A stretch of DNA of 64,000 bases from Natronorubrum thiooxidans (GCF_900156475.1 NZ_FTNR01000008.1:124001-188000); one strand, 5' to 3'. Positions 8,810 through 18,308 are shown, counted from the stretch's first letter. Numbers and translations are program-made. The notes: a model not told the origin generated them from the sequence alone.

Positions 8810-9682
8810 ATGAGTACGGGATCGACAGCCTCGAGCGACGGCGGGCTCACCAGACAGCTGTCGTACCTGCTGACGCTGTCGCGGCCCCGATTCTGGCTTT
8901 ATTTGGCGGGGCCGGTACTCGTGGGGACCGTGTACGCTGCCGACACCACCAGCGAGCTGTTCGCACCAGCCGTGATTGTCCTGTTCGCCTACTTCCTCGT
9001 CCCGGGGAACGTCTTCCTCTACGGGATCAACGACATCTACGACCGCCAGATCGACGCCGCGAACCCAAAAAAGGAGACGAAGGAGGCCCGCTATCGCGGG
9101 CAGCGGGTCGTTCCCATTGCCGTAGCGCTCTGTGCGCTGCTACCGCTGGGGCTGTTTCCGTTCGTCCCGACGTCGGCATGGCCCTGGCTCGCGGGCTTTC
9201 TCGTCCTCGGGGCGGCCTACAGCGCCCCACCGGTCCGGTTCAAGACCACGCCGGTGCTCGATTCGGTCTCGAACGGGCTCTACATCATGCCGGGGGCCGC
9301 AGCGTACGCCGCCGTCGCGGGAAGCCAGCCCCCCCTACTGGCTGTCCTCGGCGGCTGGCTATGGGCGATGGGGATGCACACCTTTTCGGCGATCCCCGAC
9401 ATCGAACCAGACCGCGAAACGGGGATCGAAACGACTGCGACCGTCCTCGGCGAACGGCGGACCTACGTCTACTGTGGCCTCGTCTGGCTCGCCAGCGCGC
9501 TCGCGTTCGGTGCGCTCGATCCCCGTCTCGGCGCGCTCATGCTCGTCTACCCCGCCCTCGTCGGGGTGATCGTCGCCTCGAGCGTCGCCGTCGATCGAGC
9601 CTACTGGTGGTTCCCGGCGATCAACACGGTCGTCGGTGCGGCGTTGACGATGGGCGGCCTCTGGAGGGTCCTGCATGGATAA
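8810..9682 (+). CDS. lyeJ: Lycopene elongase/1,2-hydratase (UbiA-family prenyltransferase)
   Basis: 290 residues, strongly hydrophobic with about eight or nine membrane helices. The UbiA prenyl-diphosphate motif NDIYDRQID is at 74-82 and a second acidic motif (IPDIEPDRETG) lies near residue 200. In Haloarcula and Halobacterium the homologue adds C5 units to lycopene and hydrates the 1,2 double bond, leading to C50 bacterioruberin. It is the middle gene of crtD-lyeJ-cruF and overlaps cruF by 8 bp, which suggests coupled translation. Start ATG 8810. Confidence 0.92.
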   Translation: MSTGSTASSDGGLTRQLSYLLTLSRPRFWLYLAGPVLVGTVYAADTTSELFAPAVIVLFAYFLVPGNVFLYGINDIYDRQIDAANPKKETKEARYRGQRVVPIAVALCALLPLGLFPFVPTSAWPWLAGFLVLGAAYSAPPVRFKTTPVLDSVSNGLYIMPGAAAYAAVAGSQPPLLAVLGGWLWAMGMHTFSAIPDIEPDRETGIETTATVLGERRTYVYCGLVWLASALAFGALDPRLGALMLVYPALVGVIVASSVAVDRAYWWFPAINTVVGAALTMGGLWRVLHG

Positions 9683-10556
9683 CCACAGCGCGGTAGCGGC
9701 CGACACGACGCGGACGACCGTCCAGCGACGCCTCGAGGCGCTCATTCTCGAGAATCGCTTTACGATCGCCGTCGTCTTTCCGTTCATCGGCGCGGTGACA
9801 CTGGTTGCAAGCGCCGAAGGACTCCTGCCATCGCCGCTTGCGTACAACCCGCTATTGATCCTCTTTGGCACGATGGTGATGCGCTCGCCGTTGGTCGTTG
9901 GCTTGCTTCCCCGAATTGGCTGGTGGGCACTCGGCTGTCTGGGCCTCTTGACGGCATACACCTACGCGATCGAGGTCGTCGGGGTGCGGACGAATTGGCC
10001 CTACGGTGCCTTCGAGTACACGATCCAACTGGGGCCGATGCTGTTCGGCGAGGTCCCACTGGCCTTGCCGTTGTTTTTCATTCCGCTGGTGCTCAACGCC
10101 TACCTGCTCACGCTGTTGGTCCTCGACGAGTGGAGCGACAACCACGTTATCAGACTCCTCAGTGCGATCACCGCCGTCGTCGCGATCGATCTCGTCCTCG
10201 ATCCGGCCGCCGTCGCGATCGGATTCTGGGAGTTCGTCCCCGCTGGCGGCTACTACGGCGTTCCGGTGTCGAACTACGTCGGCTGGCTCATCTCGGGCAC
10301 CGTCGCCGTCGTCCTCGTCGACCTCGCCTTCGACCGCGAGTCGCTGCTCGAGCGCGTCCGAACCTGCGAGTTCATCCTCGACGATCTGGTAAGCTTCGTC
10401 CTGCTGTGGGGCGTGATAAACGTCCTGTACGGCAACTGGCTGGCTGCTGGCGTTTCCGGGCTGTTCTGTCTCGGCCTGTTCCGGACCGACCGCTACGACC
10501 GCGATCTGGTCTGGCGGGCCGTTCCCTCGCGTCTCGTCGGCGACGAGAGCTCCTGA
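9675..10556 (+). CDS. cruF: Bisanhydrobacterioruberin hydratase (C50 carotenoid)
   Basis: 293 residues, multi-spanning membrane protein of the CruF/DUF422 carotenoid hydratase family. Helices occupy most of the chain, with the characteristic stretch WPYGAFEYT followed by GPMLFGEVPLALPLFF. The family adds water to the terminal double bonds of bisanhydrobacterioruberin to give bacterioruberin, the red membrane pigment that protects haloarchaea from light and oxidation. The start lies inside the end of lyeJ (8-bp overlap). It is the last gene of the operon; nucS begins about 110 bp later with its own start region. Confidence 0.9.
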   Translation: MDNHSAVAADTTRTTVQRRLEALILENRFTIAVVFPFIGAVTLVASAEGLLPSPLAYNPLLILFGTMVMRSPLVVGLLPRIGWWALGCLGLLTAYTYAIEVVGVRTNWPYGAFEYTIQLGPMLFGEVPLALPLFFIPLVLNAYLLTLLVLDEWSDNHVIRLLSAITAVVAIDLVLDPAAVAIGFWEFVPAGGYYGVPVSNYVGWLISGTVAVVLVDLAFDRESLLERVRTCEFILDDLVSFVLLWGVINVLYGNWLAAGVSGLFCLGLFRTDRYDRDLVWRAVPSRLVGDESS

Positions 10557-10667
10557 GAAGGGCACGTCCGTCTACAACTGCAGACGACAGCCCATGGGTT
10601 GGGCAGGTGCTGATTCGAGCACGAGAACAGCGGTCCGGACTGTTTTTGTTCGCCCGACAGCTACGCT

Positions 10668-11456
10668 GTGACAGTGAGTTCCGGCACACCGACACCGTCG
10701 TCCGCCCGGGTCGTCACCCTCGAGCAACCCGCCGTCGACGCCGCCCGCGAGGCGATCGCCGACGGGATCGACCGCGAGGCACTCGTGACCGTCTTCGGCC
10801 GCTGTACCGTCGACTACGAGGGCCGTGCCTCGAGCACGCTCGAGGCGGGCGATCGCCACGTCATGCTCAAACCCGACGGGGCGGCGCTGGTCCACACCGA
10901 CGAGGGCCAACAGCCGGTCAACTGGCAGCCACCGGGCTGTACACACGCCGTCAGTTGTGATCCCGCCGGCGACGAAGACGGGGCAGAGGGCGAGAGCGTG
11001 CTCGTCATCGAGAGCGTTCGATCGACGCCCGACGAGCGACTGTGCGTTCGCTTCCAGAACGTGGTGCAGGTCTCGGCGTTTTCGGGAACCGATGAGAACG
11101 ACATCGCGCTGTCGGGAACAGAGGAGGACCTCCGCCAGCGAATCCTCGAGGAGCCAGCGCTGCTCGAGACCGGCTTCACGCCGCTTGCGACCGAACGCGA
11201 GACGGCCGCCGGTGCCGTCGACATCTACGGCGAGGACGCGGCCGGCCGAACCGTCGTCGTCGAACTCAAGCGCCGCCGCGTCGGCCCGGATGCAGTCGGC
11301 CAACTCCGGCGGTACGTCGACGCCTTAGAGCGCGACCTGCACGCCGACGCCGAGGTCCGCGGAATTCTGGTCGCCCCGTCCGTGACCGACCGCGCCGACC
11401 GCTTGCTGGTCGATCACGGCCTCGAGTTCGTTTCCCTCGAGCCAACGAGCGAGTAG
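10668..11456 (+). CDS. nucS: Mismatch-specific endonuclease EndoMS/NucS
   Basis: 262 residues from GTG 10668; a second GTG two codons later (10674) is an alternative. The N-terminal half is the beta-rich DNA-binding/dimerisation domain. The C-terminal half is a RecB-like nuclease with the expected metal site: D185 (GAVDIYGED), E199 and K201 (VVVELKRRR), then Q212 and Y216 (GQLRRYVDAL). The family cuts both strands around G-T, G-G and T-T mismatches in Archaea and Actinobacteria and provides mismatch correction independent of MutS/MutL; PCNA often guides it. MutS is encoded 3 kb away in this window. Confidence 0.93.
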   Translation: MTVSSGTPTPSSARVVTLEQPAVDAAREAIADGIDREALVTVFGRCTVDYEGRASSTLEAGDRHVMLKPDGAALVHTDEGQQPVNWQPPGCTHAVSCDPAGDEDGAEGESVLVIESVRSTPDERLCVRFQNVVQVSAFSGTDENDIALSGTEEDLRQRILEEPALLETGFTPLATERETAAGAVDIYGEDAAGRTVVVELKRRRVGPDAVGQLRRYVDALERDLHADAEVRGILVAPSVTDRADRLLVDHGLEFVSLEPTSE

Positions 11457-11489
11457 GGCGGCGCTGGCTGCGGTGAGACGACCGCAGTC

Positions 11490-11574
11490 TCATACGGATT
11501 CCTGTCAGTCATTTCCGGTGCAACCGCGACTGCCCTGCGGTCGCACCGGTACATCGTTACAGCAGGCCGTATCA
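11490..11574 (-). repeat. Stop-codon-linked palindromic element, copy A
   Basis: Imperfect palindrome of 85 bp. Read on the minus strand it begins TGA-TACGGCCTGCTGTAAC and ends CTGACAGGAATCCGTA-TGA. The inner arms also pair (CCGGTGC.ACCGC against its complement). The first TGA (11572-11574) is the stop codon of the PEBP-like gene. It lies between convergent nucS and the PEBP gene. Same family as copies B, C and D, with conserved ends and mostly different but self-complementary interiors. Confidence 0.8.
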
Positions 11575-12024
11575 GGCTGGGTACGTCCCCGTGAGCTGTG
11601 TCTCCGCGAGGACGTGGCCCTCGATGGCCGACTCGAGGGCATCGGCGTCCGTCTCAGCCCCGAGCTCGAGCGTCGTGTCCAGCGCGTAGAGCGTGAACTC
11701 GTAGGTGTGGTCGCGATCCGGCGGGTTCGGGCCGCCGTAGCCGGGACTGCCGTAGTCATTGGTTCCTTCGTCGGCGTCGTCGGGGTGCCAGTCTTCGGGA
11801 ATCCGCTGATCCGGCGGGATGTTCCAGACGACCCAGTGATCCCACACCTTCCCCGCCGGCTCGATCGCGTCGGGATCCTCGACGACGAGCGCCAATGACT
11901 CGGTGCCGTCGGGAACGCCGTCGATCGATAGCGGCGGGTTGACGTTTGCTTCGGTGTAGCCGTACTGGTCGGGAATCCGTTCACCGTCGTCGAACGCCGT
12001 GCTCGTGAGCGTCAGGTCTGACAT
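11572..12024 (-). CDS. YbhB/YbcL-type phosphatidylethanolamine-binding (PEBP) protein
   Basis: 150 residues, the standard size for bacterial and archaeal PEBP homologues. Family landmarks: NPPLS near residue 30, the ligand-pocket stretch VVEDPDAIEP, the HWVVWNIP strand and the SPGYGGPNPP loop. The family binds small anionic or lipid-like ligands; the archaeal role is unknown. It is cytosolic, with no signal peptide. The stop codon is the terminal TGA of palindromic element A. Start ATG 12024. Confidence 0.9.
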   Translation of the reverse strand: MSDLTLTSTAFDDGERIPDQYGYTEANVNPPLSIDGVPDGTESLALVVEDPDAIEPAGKVWDHWVVWNIPPDQRIPEDWHPDDADEGTNDYGSPGYGGPNPPDRDHTYEFTLYALDTTLELGAETDADALESAIEGHVLAETQLTGTYPA

Positions 12025-12152
12025 GGTTCGACTCCCCCCCAGCGTCGACTCGTGACCGGCGTCGACGCCGGTGTGGTCGGTCGTCCCACGCGAACGGAAA
12101 AGAAACTTCCAGTCAGATCGGTCCCGGAACTGGCCTCATCTGTCCGGCCGCC

Positions 12153-14858
12153 TCACTCCTCGAGCAACCGTTGCAGCCGATCGAGTTCCGTCAGCGCCTC
12201 GACTGGTGTGAGATGGGCGAGCTCGAGCTCGCTGAGTTCGGCGGCGACAGCGGGCGGAACCGCGCCGCCATCGGCCGTCGCCTGCGTCGGTGCACTCGAG
12301 TCGGTGTCCGTGACTGTCGGTTCACCGGTATCGTCCGTTGGCTCTGCGGCCGCTGAGACGAGTTCACGCGACCGTTCGACGACGGCTTCGGGCACGCCCG
12401 CAGCGGTTGCGACCTCGACGCCGTAGGAGCCCGTCGCCGCGCCGGGCGCGATCTCGTGGTGAAAGACGACCTCGCCATCGGCTTGCTCGACTTCGAAGTG
12501 GAGCGTGAACGCGGCCTCGAGATCGGCCGTGAGTTCGGTCAGCGGGTGGTGGTGGGTCGCAAACAGCGTCGTCGCGCCGACCGCGTCGTGGATGTGCTCG
12601 GTGATCGCCTGCGCGATGGCGAGGCCGTCCGCGGTCGACGTGCCGCGGCCCACTTCGTCTAACAGAACCAGCGAGTGCTCGTCGGCTTCGCGCAGGATCG
12701 TCGCGAGTTCGTCCATCTCGACCATGAACGTCGACCGACCGCCGGCGATGTCGTCGCTCGCGCCGACGCGGGTGAAGATTCGGTCGACGGGCGTCAGTCT
12801 CGCAGCTTTCGCGGGGACGAAGCTGCCGACCTGTGCCAGCAAGAGGATCTGGGCTACCTGGCGCATGTACGTCGATTTACCGGACATATTCGGCCCTGTG
12901 ATCACCGCCAGCCGCTGGTCGTCGGTCAGGTGTGCGTCGTTGGGGACGAACGACTCCTGGGTCCGCTCGACGACGGGGTGGCGACCACCCTCGATATCTA
13001 TCTCGAGGCCGTGCTGGTCATCGTTTGCGAGGATCTCAGGGCGACAGTAGTCGTACTGTGCGGCGACGGTCGCAAGCGAGACCAGCGCGTCGAGCGTCGC
13101 GAGCGCGTCGGCGAGTGCCTGAACTCGTTCGACCTCTTCGGCGATCGTTCGGCGAACTGCACAGAAGAGCTCGTACTCCCGCTCGTCGGCTCGTTCTTCG
13201 GCCCCGACGATCCGATCCTCGCGGTCTTTGAGCGCCGGGGTGACGAACCGTTCGGAGTTTTTCAGCGTCTGGCGGCGCTCGTAGTTCTCGGGGACGGCGT
13301 CGAGGTTCGGGTTCGTCACCTCGATATAGTAGCCGTGGACTGAGTTGTAGCCGACTTTCAGCGAGTCGATGCCGGTGCGCTCGCGCTCGCCGTCTTCTAA
13401 GTCGTCGATCCACTGTTTGCCCTCGCGGGCGATCCCGCGCAACTCGTCTAAGTCGTCGTCGTACCCCTCGGCGATGATGTCGCCCTCTGTGATCTCGATC
13501 GGCGGCTCGGTAACGATGGCGTCGTCGATCAGCTCACGCACATCGACGAGCGGATCGAGATCCGCGTGCAGTTCCTGGAGTCGGTCGCAGTCGGCGTCGG
13601 CGAGTTGGTCCCGGATGTCGGGCACGACGGCCAGCGTCTCCCGCAGCGAGCGCAGGTCTCTTGCGTTCGCCCGCTCGCGGGAGATCCGGCCGATCAGTCG
13701 CTCTACATCGTAGACGTTCCGCAACAGGTCGTGGAGTGTCTCCCGGCGCTGGACCGCCGCGGTCAACTCCTCGACGGCGTCCAGTCGCGCCTCGATTCGG
13801 CGGGGCTCGAGCAGGGGTCGGCGAACCCAGTCTCTGAGTGTGCGCCCGCCCAGCGCACACGCCGTTTCGTCTATGACGCCGACGAGCGTCGCGTCCTCGG
13901 TGCCGCCGACGGCGCGCGGTTCGAACAACTCGAGGCTGCGCAGGGCGACGGCATCGAGCAGGAGGTACTCGCGGGGATCGTAGCGAGTGAGATGGGTAAT
14001 GTACTCGAGGCGGCGGTCCGCGTCGTCGGCGGCCGTCTCGCCGTCGGACTCGACGGTCTCGTCGTCGAGCGTCGTGTCGCGTTCGCCCTCATGGTCGCCA
14101 CCGCGGACGTACTCCGCATACGAGAGCACGGCCCCACAGGCCCGAACCTCGGCGTCGCTCGCGAGCAAGGCGTCGGGGTTGCGGAAGTATCGTAAGACGG
14201 TGTCCCCAGCGCGCTCGCGGTCGAACGCGGCCGCCTCGAACGGCGTCACCATACAGTGCTGGTCGAAAACGGCATCGGGTGCGTCGGGACCGACGACGGC
14301 CTCCGCGGGGTCGAATCGGCTGATTTCGTCTGCGATGGCCTCGCTCGAGTCCGAACTCGTCGCGAGAAAGTCGCCTGTCGAGACGTCGAGCAAGGCGAGT
14401 GCGAGTTCGTCAGTGTCGCGCCCACGAGCCAGCGCCGCGACGAACGTGTTGTCGTCGCTGGCGAGCAGTTCGTCCTCGGTGAGCGTCCCGGGCGTGATGA
14501 CGCGCGTAACGGCCCGTTCGACGACCCCCGGTGACTCGCCGGGCTCTTCGACCTGATCCGCCACGGCGACCCGATACCCCGCCTCGAGCAGCGTTTCGAT
14601 GTACGACTCGGCGTTGTCGATCGGAATCCCGGCCATCGGGTACTCGCCGGTGGAGTCCTCGCGGCTGGTCAGGGCGATCTCGAGCAGCCGTGCGGTCCGT
14701 TCGGCGGCTCCACAGAACGTCTCGTAGAAGTCCCCCACCTGAAAGAGCACGATTGCGTCGTCGTAGCGCGCACAGAGATCGTGATACTGCGCCATCATCG
14801 GCGTCAGCTCGTCGCGTTTCTCGGCCATCGCGTCGGGCGGGCCAAGCGCCGGATCCAT
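12153..14858 (-). CDS. mutS: DNA mismatch recognition ATPase MutS
   Basis: 901 residues from ATG 14858, supported by a TATA-like box (GCTATTTCAG, minus strand) centred at -28; the longer open frame upstream is arginine/serine-rich and unlike MutS. Domain I carries the mismatch-reading Phe-x-Glu motif ([10 protein letters not shown]), followed by connector, lever and clamp regions and an ATPase core with Walker [10 protein letters not shown] and Walker [13 protein letters not shown]. Short acidic insertions (for example near [17 protein letters not shown]) are typical of haloarchaeal proteins. A Thr/Asp/Ser-rich linker precedes the C-terminal helix ending DRLQRLLEE. It recognises mismatches and normally works with MutL, which is not in this window. 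Confidence 0.95.
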   Translation of the reverse strand: MDPALGPPDAMAEKRDELTPMMAQYHDLCARYDDAIVLFQVGDFYETFCGAAERTARLLEIALTSREDSTGEYPMAGIPIDNAESYIETLLEAGYRVAVADQVEEPGESPGVVERAVTRVITPGTLTEDELLASDDNTFVAALARGRDTDELALALLDVSTGDFLATSSDSSEAIADEISRFDPAEAVVGPDAPDAVFDQHCMVTPFEAAAFDRERAGDTVLRYFRNPDALLASDAEVRACGAVLSYAEYVRGGDHEGERDTTLDDETVESDGETAADDADRRLEYITHLTRYDPREYLLLDAVALRSLELFEPRAVGGTEDATLVGVIDETACALGGRTLRDWVRRPLLEPRRIEARLDAVEELTAAVQRRETLHDLLRNVYDVERLIGRISRERANARDLRSLRETLAVVPDIRDQLADADCDRLQELHADLDPLVDVRELIDDAIVTEPPIEITEGDIIAEGYDDDLDELRGIAREGKQWIDDLEDGERERTGIDSLKVGYNSVHGYYIEVTNPNLDAVPENYERRQTLKNSERFVTPALKDREDRIVGAEERADEREYELFCAVRRTIAEEVERVQALADALATLDALVSLATVAAQYDYCRPEILANDDQHGLEIDIEGGRHPVVERTQESFVPNDAHLTDDQRLAVITGPNMSGKSTYMRQVAQILLLAQVGSFVPAKAARLTPVDRIFTRVGASDDIAGGRSTFMVEMDELATILREADEHSLVLLDEVGRGTSTADGLAIAQAITEHIHDAVGATTLFATHHHPLTELTADLEAAFTLHFEVEQADGEVVFHHEIAPGAATGSYGVEVATAAGVPEAVVERSRELVSAAAEPTDDTGEPTVTDTDSSAPTQATADGGAVPPAVAAELSELELAHLTPVEALTELDRLQRLLEE

Positions 14859-15065
14859 ATGGAGAACCCACCCTCGAATGCTGAAATAGCTTGCTGGATC
14901 GACCGCGCTCGAGCGCACTCGAGAGTGACCTCGGGACGTCGATCGCGATCGGCAGCCGGGTGGTGGACTCGAGACGCTCGCCGACCTCGAGTCGGCTCCC
15001 AACGGCCGAATCCGACGGCGAGCAGGGCGTCGACGACACCGGCGGACGACTGACAGCAGTCCGTC
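14859..15065. other. mutS upstream region with a truncated palindromic element
   Basis: No gene is seen. The mutS TATA-like box is at 14881-14890. On the minus strand, 15065 down to 15047 reads GACGGACTGCTGTCAGTCG, directly after a TGA (15066-15068): this matches the head of the stop-linked palindrome family, but I could not find its complementary arm within the next 85 bp, so the copy looks truncated or decayed. Confidence 0.5.
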
Positions 15066-15173
15066 TCATCGGGATTCTCGTCGCTATGCATCGATGTGGG
15101 GCACGGAGACCGAGCCACGGAACCTGCACAGAGCTGGATAGCGACACCCGGCTGGCGACGAGAATCCCGATCA
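15066..15173 (-). repeat. Second-type palindromic element with TGA flanks
   Basis: Perfect 16-bp terminal inverted repeats, TCGGGATTCTCGTCGC (15069-15084) and its complement (15155-15170), enclose 70 bp of weakly paired sequence. On the minus strand the core is bounded by TGA on both sides (15173-15171 and 15068-15066). The TGA nearest tupA lies 4 nt past the tupA TAA stop; the far TGA is at the same time the head of a truncated first-type element. The arrangement looks like an insertion at TGA with duplication of the three bases. Confidence 0.7.
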
Positions 15174-15177
15174 GTTG

Positions 15178-16095
15178 TTACGATTGGGGGACGTACTGCT
15201 CGAAGTTCGGCTCTTCCGAGAGTGCTTCCGGGAAGAACAGTTGTTCGCCGTCAGCGGTGTACTCCTCGATCCGCTTCTGGCCATCGGCTCCCGTAACATA
15301 ACCGATGTATGCCATCGCGAGGTCGTAGTTGACGTGTTCGTGGACTGCGGGGTTGACGGCGATGATGCCGTACGGATTCATGAGTCGTTCCGGTCCATCT
15401 TCGATCGGCCCCTCGACGTGAATCTCGAGGTCGAGGTCGCTTTGCATGGATAGGAACGTCCCACGGTCGGCGAGCGTGTACGCGCCCTGCTGGTCGGCCT
15501 GGGCCAGTACCTCGCCCATTCCCTGTCCCGCTTCCATATACCACTCCCCGAAATCGGTGGGATCGAGTCCCGCTTCCTCCCAGATCTCGAGTTCTTTCGT
15601 ATGCGTTCCCGAGCTATCACCGCGAGAGACGAACATCGACTCCGAATCGGCAATGGCGGTCACTGCAGCCGTGACCTGGTCGCTCCCGTCGATCGACGCA
15701 GGGTCGTCCGATCCGCCGACGACGACGAAATCGTTAAACATGAGATCACGTCGGTTGACACCGTAGCCGTTCTCCATGAACTCGTCCTCGAGTGATCTGG
15801 CGTGGACCATCACCACATCCGAGTCGCCGTTCCGTGCGGTCTCGAGTGCAGCGCCGGTTCCCTGTGCAACGGCGTCGACGGTCACGCCGTACCGGTCTTC
15901 GAACGGCGCGTTGAGTTCGTCAAGCAGCCCCGTATCGTAGGTACTCGTCGTCGTGGTGAGTGTCAGCGTGTCGCCGCGAATCCCCGCTCCATTATCGTCG
16001 TTGTCATCGTCACTACTGAGAACTGCACACCCAGCGAGTCCAACTGCGGCACTACTGCCGATCGCAGCGATGAACGTTCGTCGTTGTATCGTCAT
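15178..16095 (-). CDS. TupA-type tungstate (oxyanion) ABC transporter binding lipoprotein
   Basis: 305 residues from ATG 16095; a GTG three codons upstream is possible. The N-terminus combines an RR motif ([13 protein letters not shown]) with a lipobox (VGLAGC), pointing to Tat export and lipid anchoring on the outer face of the membrane. The mature part begins with an acidic linker, then [15 protein letters not shown], the oxyanion-binding start of TupA-like proteins, with later landmarks FNDFVVVGG and [12 protein letters not shown]. The TupA family binds tungstate very tightly; molybdate or another oxyanion remains possible. No permease or ATPase gene adjoins it, so it is an orphan here. 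A TATA box sits at -29. Confidence 0.85.
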   Translation of the reverse strand: MTIQRRTFIAAIGSSAAVGLAGCAVLSSDDDNDDNGAGIRGDTLTLTTTTSTYDTGLLDELNAPFEDRYGVTVDAVAQGTGAALETARNGDSDVVMVHARSLEDEFMENGYGVNRRDLMFNDFVVVGGSDDPASIDGSDQVTAAVTAIADSESMFVSRGDSSGTHTKELEIWEEAGLDPTDFGEWYMEAGQGMGEVLAQADQQGAYTLADRGTFLSMQSDLDLEIHVEGPIEDGPERLMNPYGIIAVNPAVHEHVNYDLAMAYIGYVTGADGQKRIEEYTADGEQLFFPEALSEEPNFEQYVPQS

Positions 16096-16120
16096 AGATA
16101 CCACGTTCGGTGCGAAAGAG

Positions 16121-16158
16121 ATATAATTTTGGGTGTGCCTGTAACCAGAGTTAGTTAC
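16121..16158 (-). promoter_or_regulatory. tupA promoter with upstream inverted repeat
   Basis: The minus-strand TATA box AAATTATAT-like stretch (16121-16128) is centred about 29 bases from the ATG at 16095. Just upstream is the inverted repeat GTAAC-N8-GTTAC (16141-16158). Its position next to the TFB/TATA region would suit a regulator, perhaps of oxyanion uptake; this is only inference. Confidence 0.4.
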
Positions 16159-16374
16159 GTAATTCGACCGAACGAGCGGTCTTCGTACGCACGCCTACCT
16201 GTTTACGGATCAGCGAGGCGAACGCTGTAATCGGAATCGGCTACATCCTCTCGAACGTCGTCGACGGTGAACTGCTCCGCCGGCGAGAGCGACTCGAGCA
16301 CGGATGTGTTCTGTACACGAGTCCTGTCTTCTGTTACTGTCGGCACGTCTCAGTTCTCCTGTTGACCACGGGGT
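16159..16374. other. Intergenic stretch without a recognisable gene
   Basis: Together with the tupA promoter and palindrome B this fills the 360 bp between tupA and the next minus-strand gene. I see no domain-bearing frame and no RNA signature in it. Confidence 0.4.
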
Positions 16375-16460
16375 GCAGACGTACTTCTGTCAGTCAGTGC
16401 CGGCGCAGCCGCGACCCGCTCTGCGGGTTCGTCGGGACACCGTGACAGCAGGCTGTCTCA
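16375..16460 (-). repeat. Stop-codon-linked palindromic element, copy B
   Basis: 86 bp. On the minus strand it begins TGA-GACAGCCTGCTGTCAC and ends CTGACAGAAGTACGTC-TGC; the far flank is TGC instead of TGA, so this copy has drifted. The apex is a clean hairpin, CGACCCGC-TCT-GCGGGTTCG. The first TGA (16458-16460) is the stop codon of the adjacent small gene. Confidence 0.75.
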
Positions 16461-16775
16461 GTGATCGATCCCAGGTCGCTGGAAGGTGGTCTCGTCGGTC
16501 GTCGGTTCCTCGAGTGCCGACTCGAGTTCCGGCGTGGCCAGAACCTCGTTTCGAGCGGGTTCGTCGGGCCGGCTGAAATAGTACGTGTCCGCACAGCCGG
16601 CGACCAGCTCCGCAAGCGGGCGTTCCTCATCGTGGACGACCGAGACGAGATCTCCCGTGACCGCGATCAACACTGCATCGCATGGCTTGCGGAAGGCCAT
16701 TCGAAGCTCGTCGACGGTACAGTCGGTGGGCAACTCGAGGTGCACACCGTCGATAGTCGCCCATCGTGTCTCCAT
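16458..16775 (-). CDS. Small haloarchaeal protein of unknown function
   Basis: 105 residues, acidic, soluble, with no membrane segment or recognised domain. The order of the N-terminal half ([21 protein letters not shown], then [20 protein letters not shown]) suggests a small alpha/beta fold, reminiscent of ubiquitin-like or UPF-type small proteins, but I do not recognise a family. Evidence that it is real: acidic composition, coding-like third-position bias, and a divergent neighbour (DUF309) 108 bp away leaving room for two promoters. The stop codon is the terminal TGA of palindrome B. Confidence 0.65.
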   Translation of the reverse strand: METRWATIDGVHLELPTDCTVDELRMAFRKPCDAVLIAVTGDLVSVVHDEERPLAELVAGCADTYYFSRPDEPARNEVLATPELESALEEPTTDETTFQRPGIDH

Positions 16776-16882
16776 GTGGTCTCGTTCGGACGGCTTGTCC
16801 TACACGGTTTGGCTCGCACCAGCAGGTCGCGTTGGCCTCGCAGTGGCGGTGTGCTTACCCGTCGGCTCGTCCAACGCCGAGC

Positions 16883-17374
16883 ATGGACGAGCACACGCGT
16901 GATCCGACCGTCTCACCACCGGCCGGATCCGCGACGCCGACGGGCTGGCTCGCCGACGACGACCGCTGGGAACACGGGACCCTTCGGCGGGCAGTGGTCC
17001 ACGGCGTCCGTCTCTACAACGCCGGTGCGTTCCACGAGTCCCACGACTGTTTCGAGGCAGAATGGTACAACTACGGCCGGGGCACGACCGAGAGCGCCTT
17101 CGCGCACGGAATGGTTCAGGTTGCCGCTGGTGCTTACAAACACCACGATTTCGAGAACGACGATGGGATGCGAAGCCTCTTCAAAACGGCACTGCAGTAT
17201 CTCAGGGGCATCCCCCGAGATTACTACGGTGTCGACGTCCTCGAGGTCCGGACCACGCTGACAAACGCCATCGAGGATCCGAGTCGGCTCGACGACTGGA
17301 CCCTGTCGCTCGACGGCGAGCGGCCGACCGCTCGAGCGGTCGATTTCGAGTACGCAGAATCACTCGAGGAGTGA
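16883..17374 (+). CDS. DUF309 domain protein
   Basis: 163 residues from ATG 16883; the longer frame upstream is not protein-like. An N-terminal Pro/Thr-rich tail is followed by the helical DUF309 core with its signature [14 protein letters not shown] (family pattern H-x3-E-x2-W) and [17 protein letters not shown]. The function of the family is unknown; a metal site involving the conserved His/Glu residues is plausible. It is soluble and monocistronic, divergent from the small gene at 16458-16775. Confidence 0.85.
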   Translation: MDEHTRDPTVSPPAGSATPTGWLADDDRWEHGTLRRAVVHGVRLYNAGAFHESHDCFEAEWYNYGRGTTESAFAHGMVQVAAGAYKHHDFENDDGMRSLFKTALQYLRGIPRDYYGVDVLEVRTTLTNAIEDPSRLDDWTLSLDGERPTARAVDFEYAESLEE

Positions 17375-17510
17375 CCGTTCGAACCGGTTACAGGTTCCCC
17401 AGTGCTCTCAGCTCCCCGCACACCCACGAATCCCACAGCATACCGTACCCGCCTATCGGCACTCGTGAGAGACCGAATCGCCTTTGGTCTCAGAGCCCAA
17501 CCATGTGATA

Positions 17511-18308
17511 ATGAGAGTTGCACAGCTCGGGTCGGGAACGCCGGAACTCGCAGTCGTTGCAGGGATCCACGGAGACGAACCCTGTGGCGTCCGGGCCGTC
17601 GAGCGGTTGCTCGACGAACGCCCGACCGTCGAACGGCCCGTCAAGCTGATCGTCGCCAACGAGGCGGCCCTCGAGCGACGCGTGCGGTTCGTCGACGAGG
17701 ATCTGAATCGAACGTTCCCCGGTCACCCGGACGCAACAACCCACGAAGCGCAACTCGCTCACCGACTCGTCGAGGAACTCGAGGACTGTCTCACGTTCTC
17801 GATGCACTCGACCCAGAGCCATGCCGATCCGTTCGCGATCGTCAACGGTGTCAGCGAGACCGCACGGAAGCTGGTGCCACAGCTGCCGGTGGCGGCGATG
17901 GTCGAAACGAGCAACTTTGCGGAGGGACGACTCTTCTCGGAGATCGACACGATCGAAGTCGAGTGTGGACTGCAGGGGTCGGAGACAGCCGCCCAGAACG
18001 CGGACCGATTGACACGATCGTTCCTGACGGCCGTCGGTGCGTTGCCCGGCGATACCGTGGCTCGCGACCTGCCGGTCTACCAGCTCACCGACGTCATCAG
18101 CAAAGCACAGGCCAACACCTACGAGGTCTTTGTCGATAACTTCACTGAGGTCGACGCCGGTGACCCGTTCGCCGCTGCCGACGGCAACATGCAGGTCGCC
18201 GACGAGCCGTTCTATCCGGTTCTCATGTCCCCGAACGGGTACCGTGACGTCTTTGGCTACGCCGCCGACAAACTCGATATCTTGACGACGCCGCCGGCCG
18301 CGGACTGA
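17511..18308 (+). CDS. Succinylglutamate desuccinylase/aspartoacylase-family zinc deacylase
   Basis: 265 residues from ATG 17511. Zinc ligands and catalytic motifs of the M14-like AstE/ASPA family are intact: H20 and E23 (GIHGDEP), DLNRTFPG at 64-71 with substrate-binding Arg67, and H99 (FSMHST). The conserved Glu region (TIEVECGLQGSE) follows. It should remove an acyl group from an N-acyl amino acid or related small molecule; the precise substrate cannot be told. No arginine-catabolic genes adjoin it, so AstE itself is unlikely. The stop codon is the first TGA of palindromic element C. Confidence 0.85.
   Translation: MRVAQLGSGTPELAVVAGIHGDEPCGVRAVERLLDERPTVERPVKLIVANEAALERRVRFVDEDLNRTFPGHPDATTHEAQLAHRLVEELEDCLTFSMHSTQSHADPFAIVNGVSETARKLVPQLPVAAMVETSNFAEGRLFSEIDTIEVECGLQGSETAAQNADRLTRSFLTAVGALPGDTVARDLPVYQLTDVISKAQANTYEVFVDNFTEVDAGDPFAAADGNMQVADEPFYPVLMSPNGYRDVFGYAADKLDILTTPPAAD

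Noticed and set aside
14804-15118. A 104-codon minus-strand frame upstream of and overlapping mutS
   Set aside because: It contains the palindrome pieces and the mutS promoter; composition is basic and no family is recognised.
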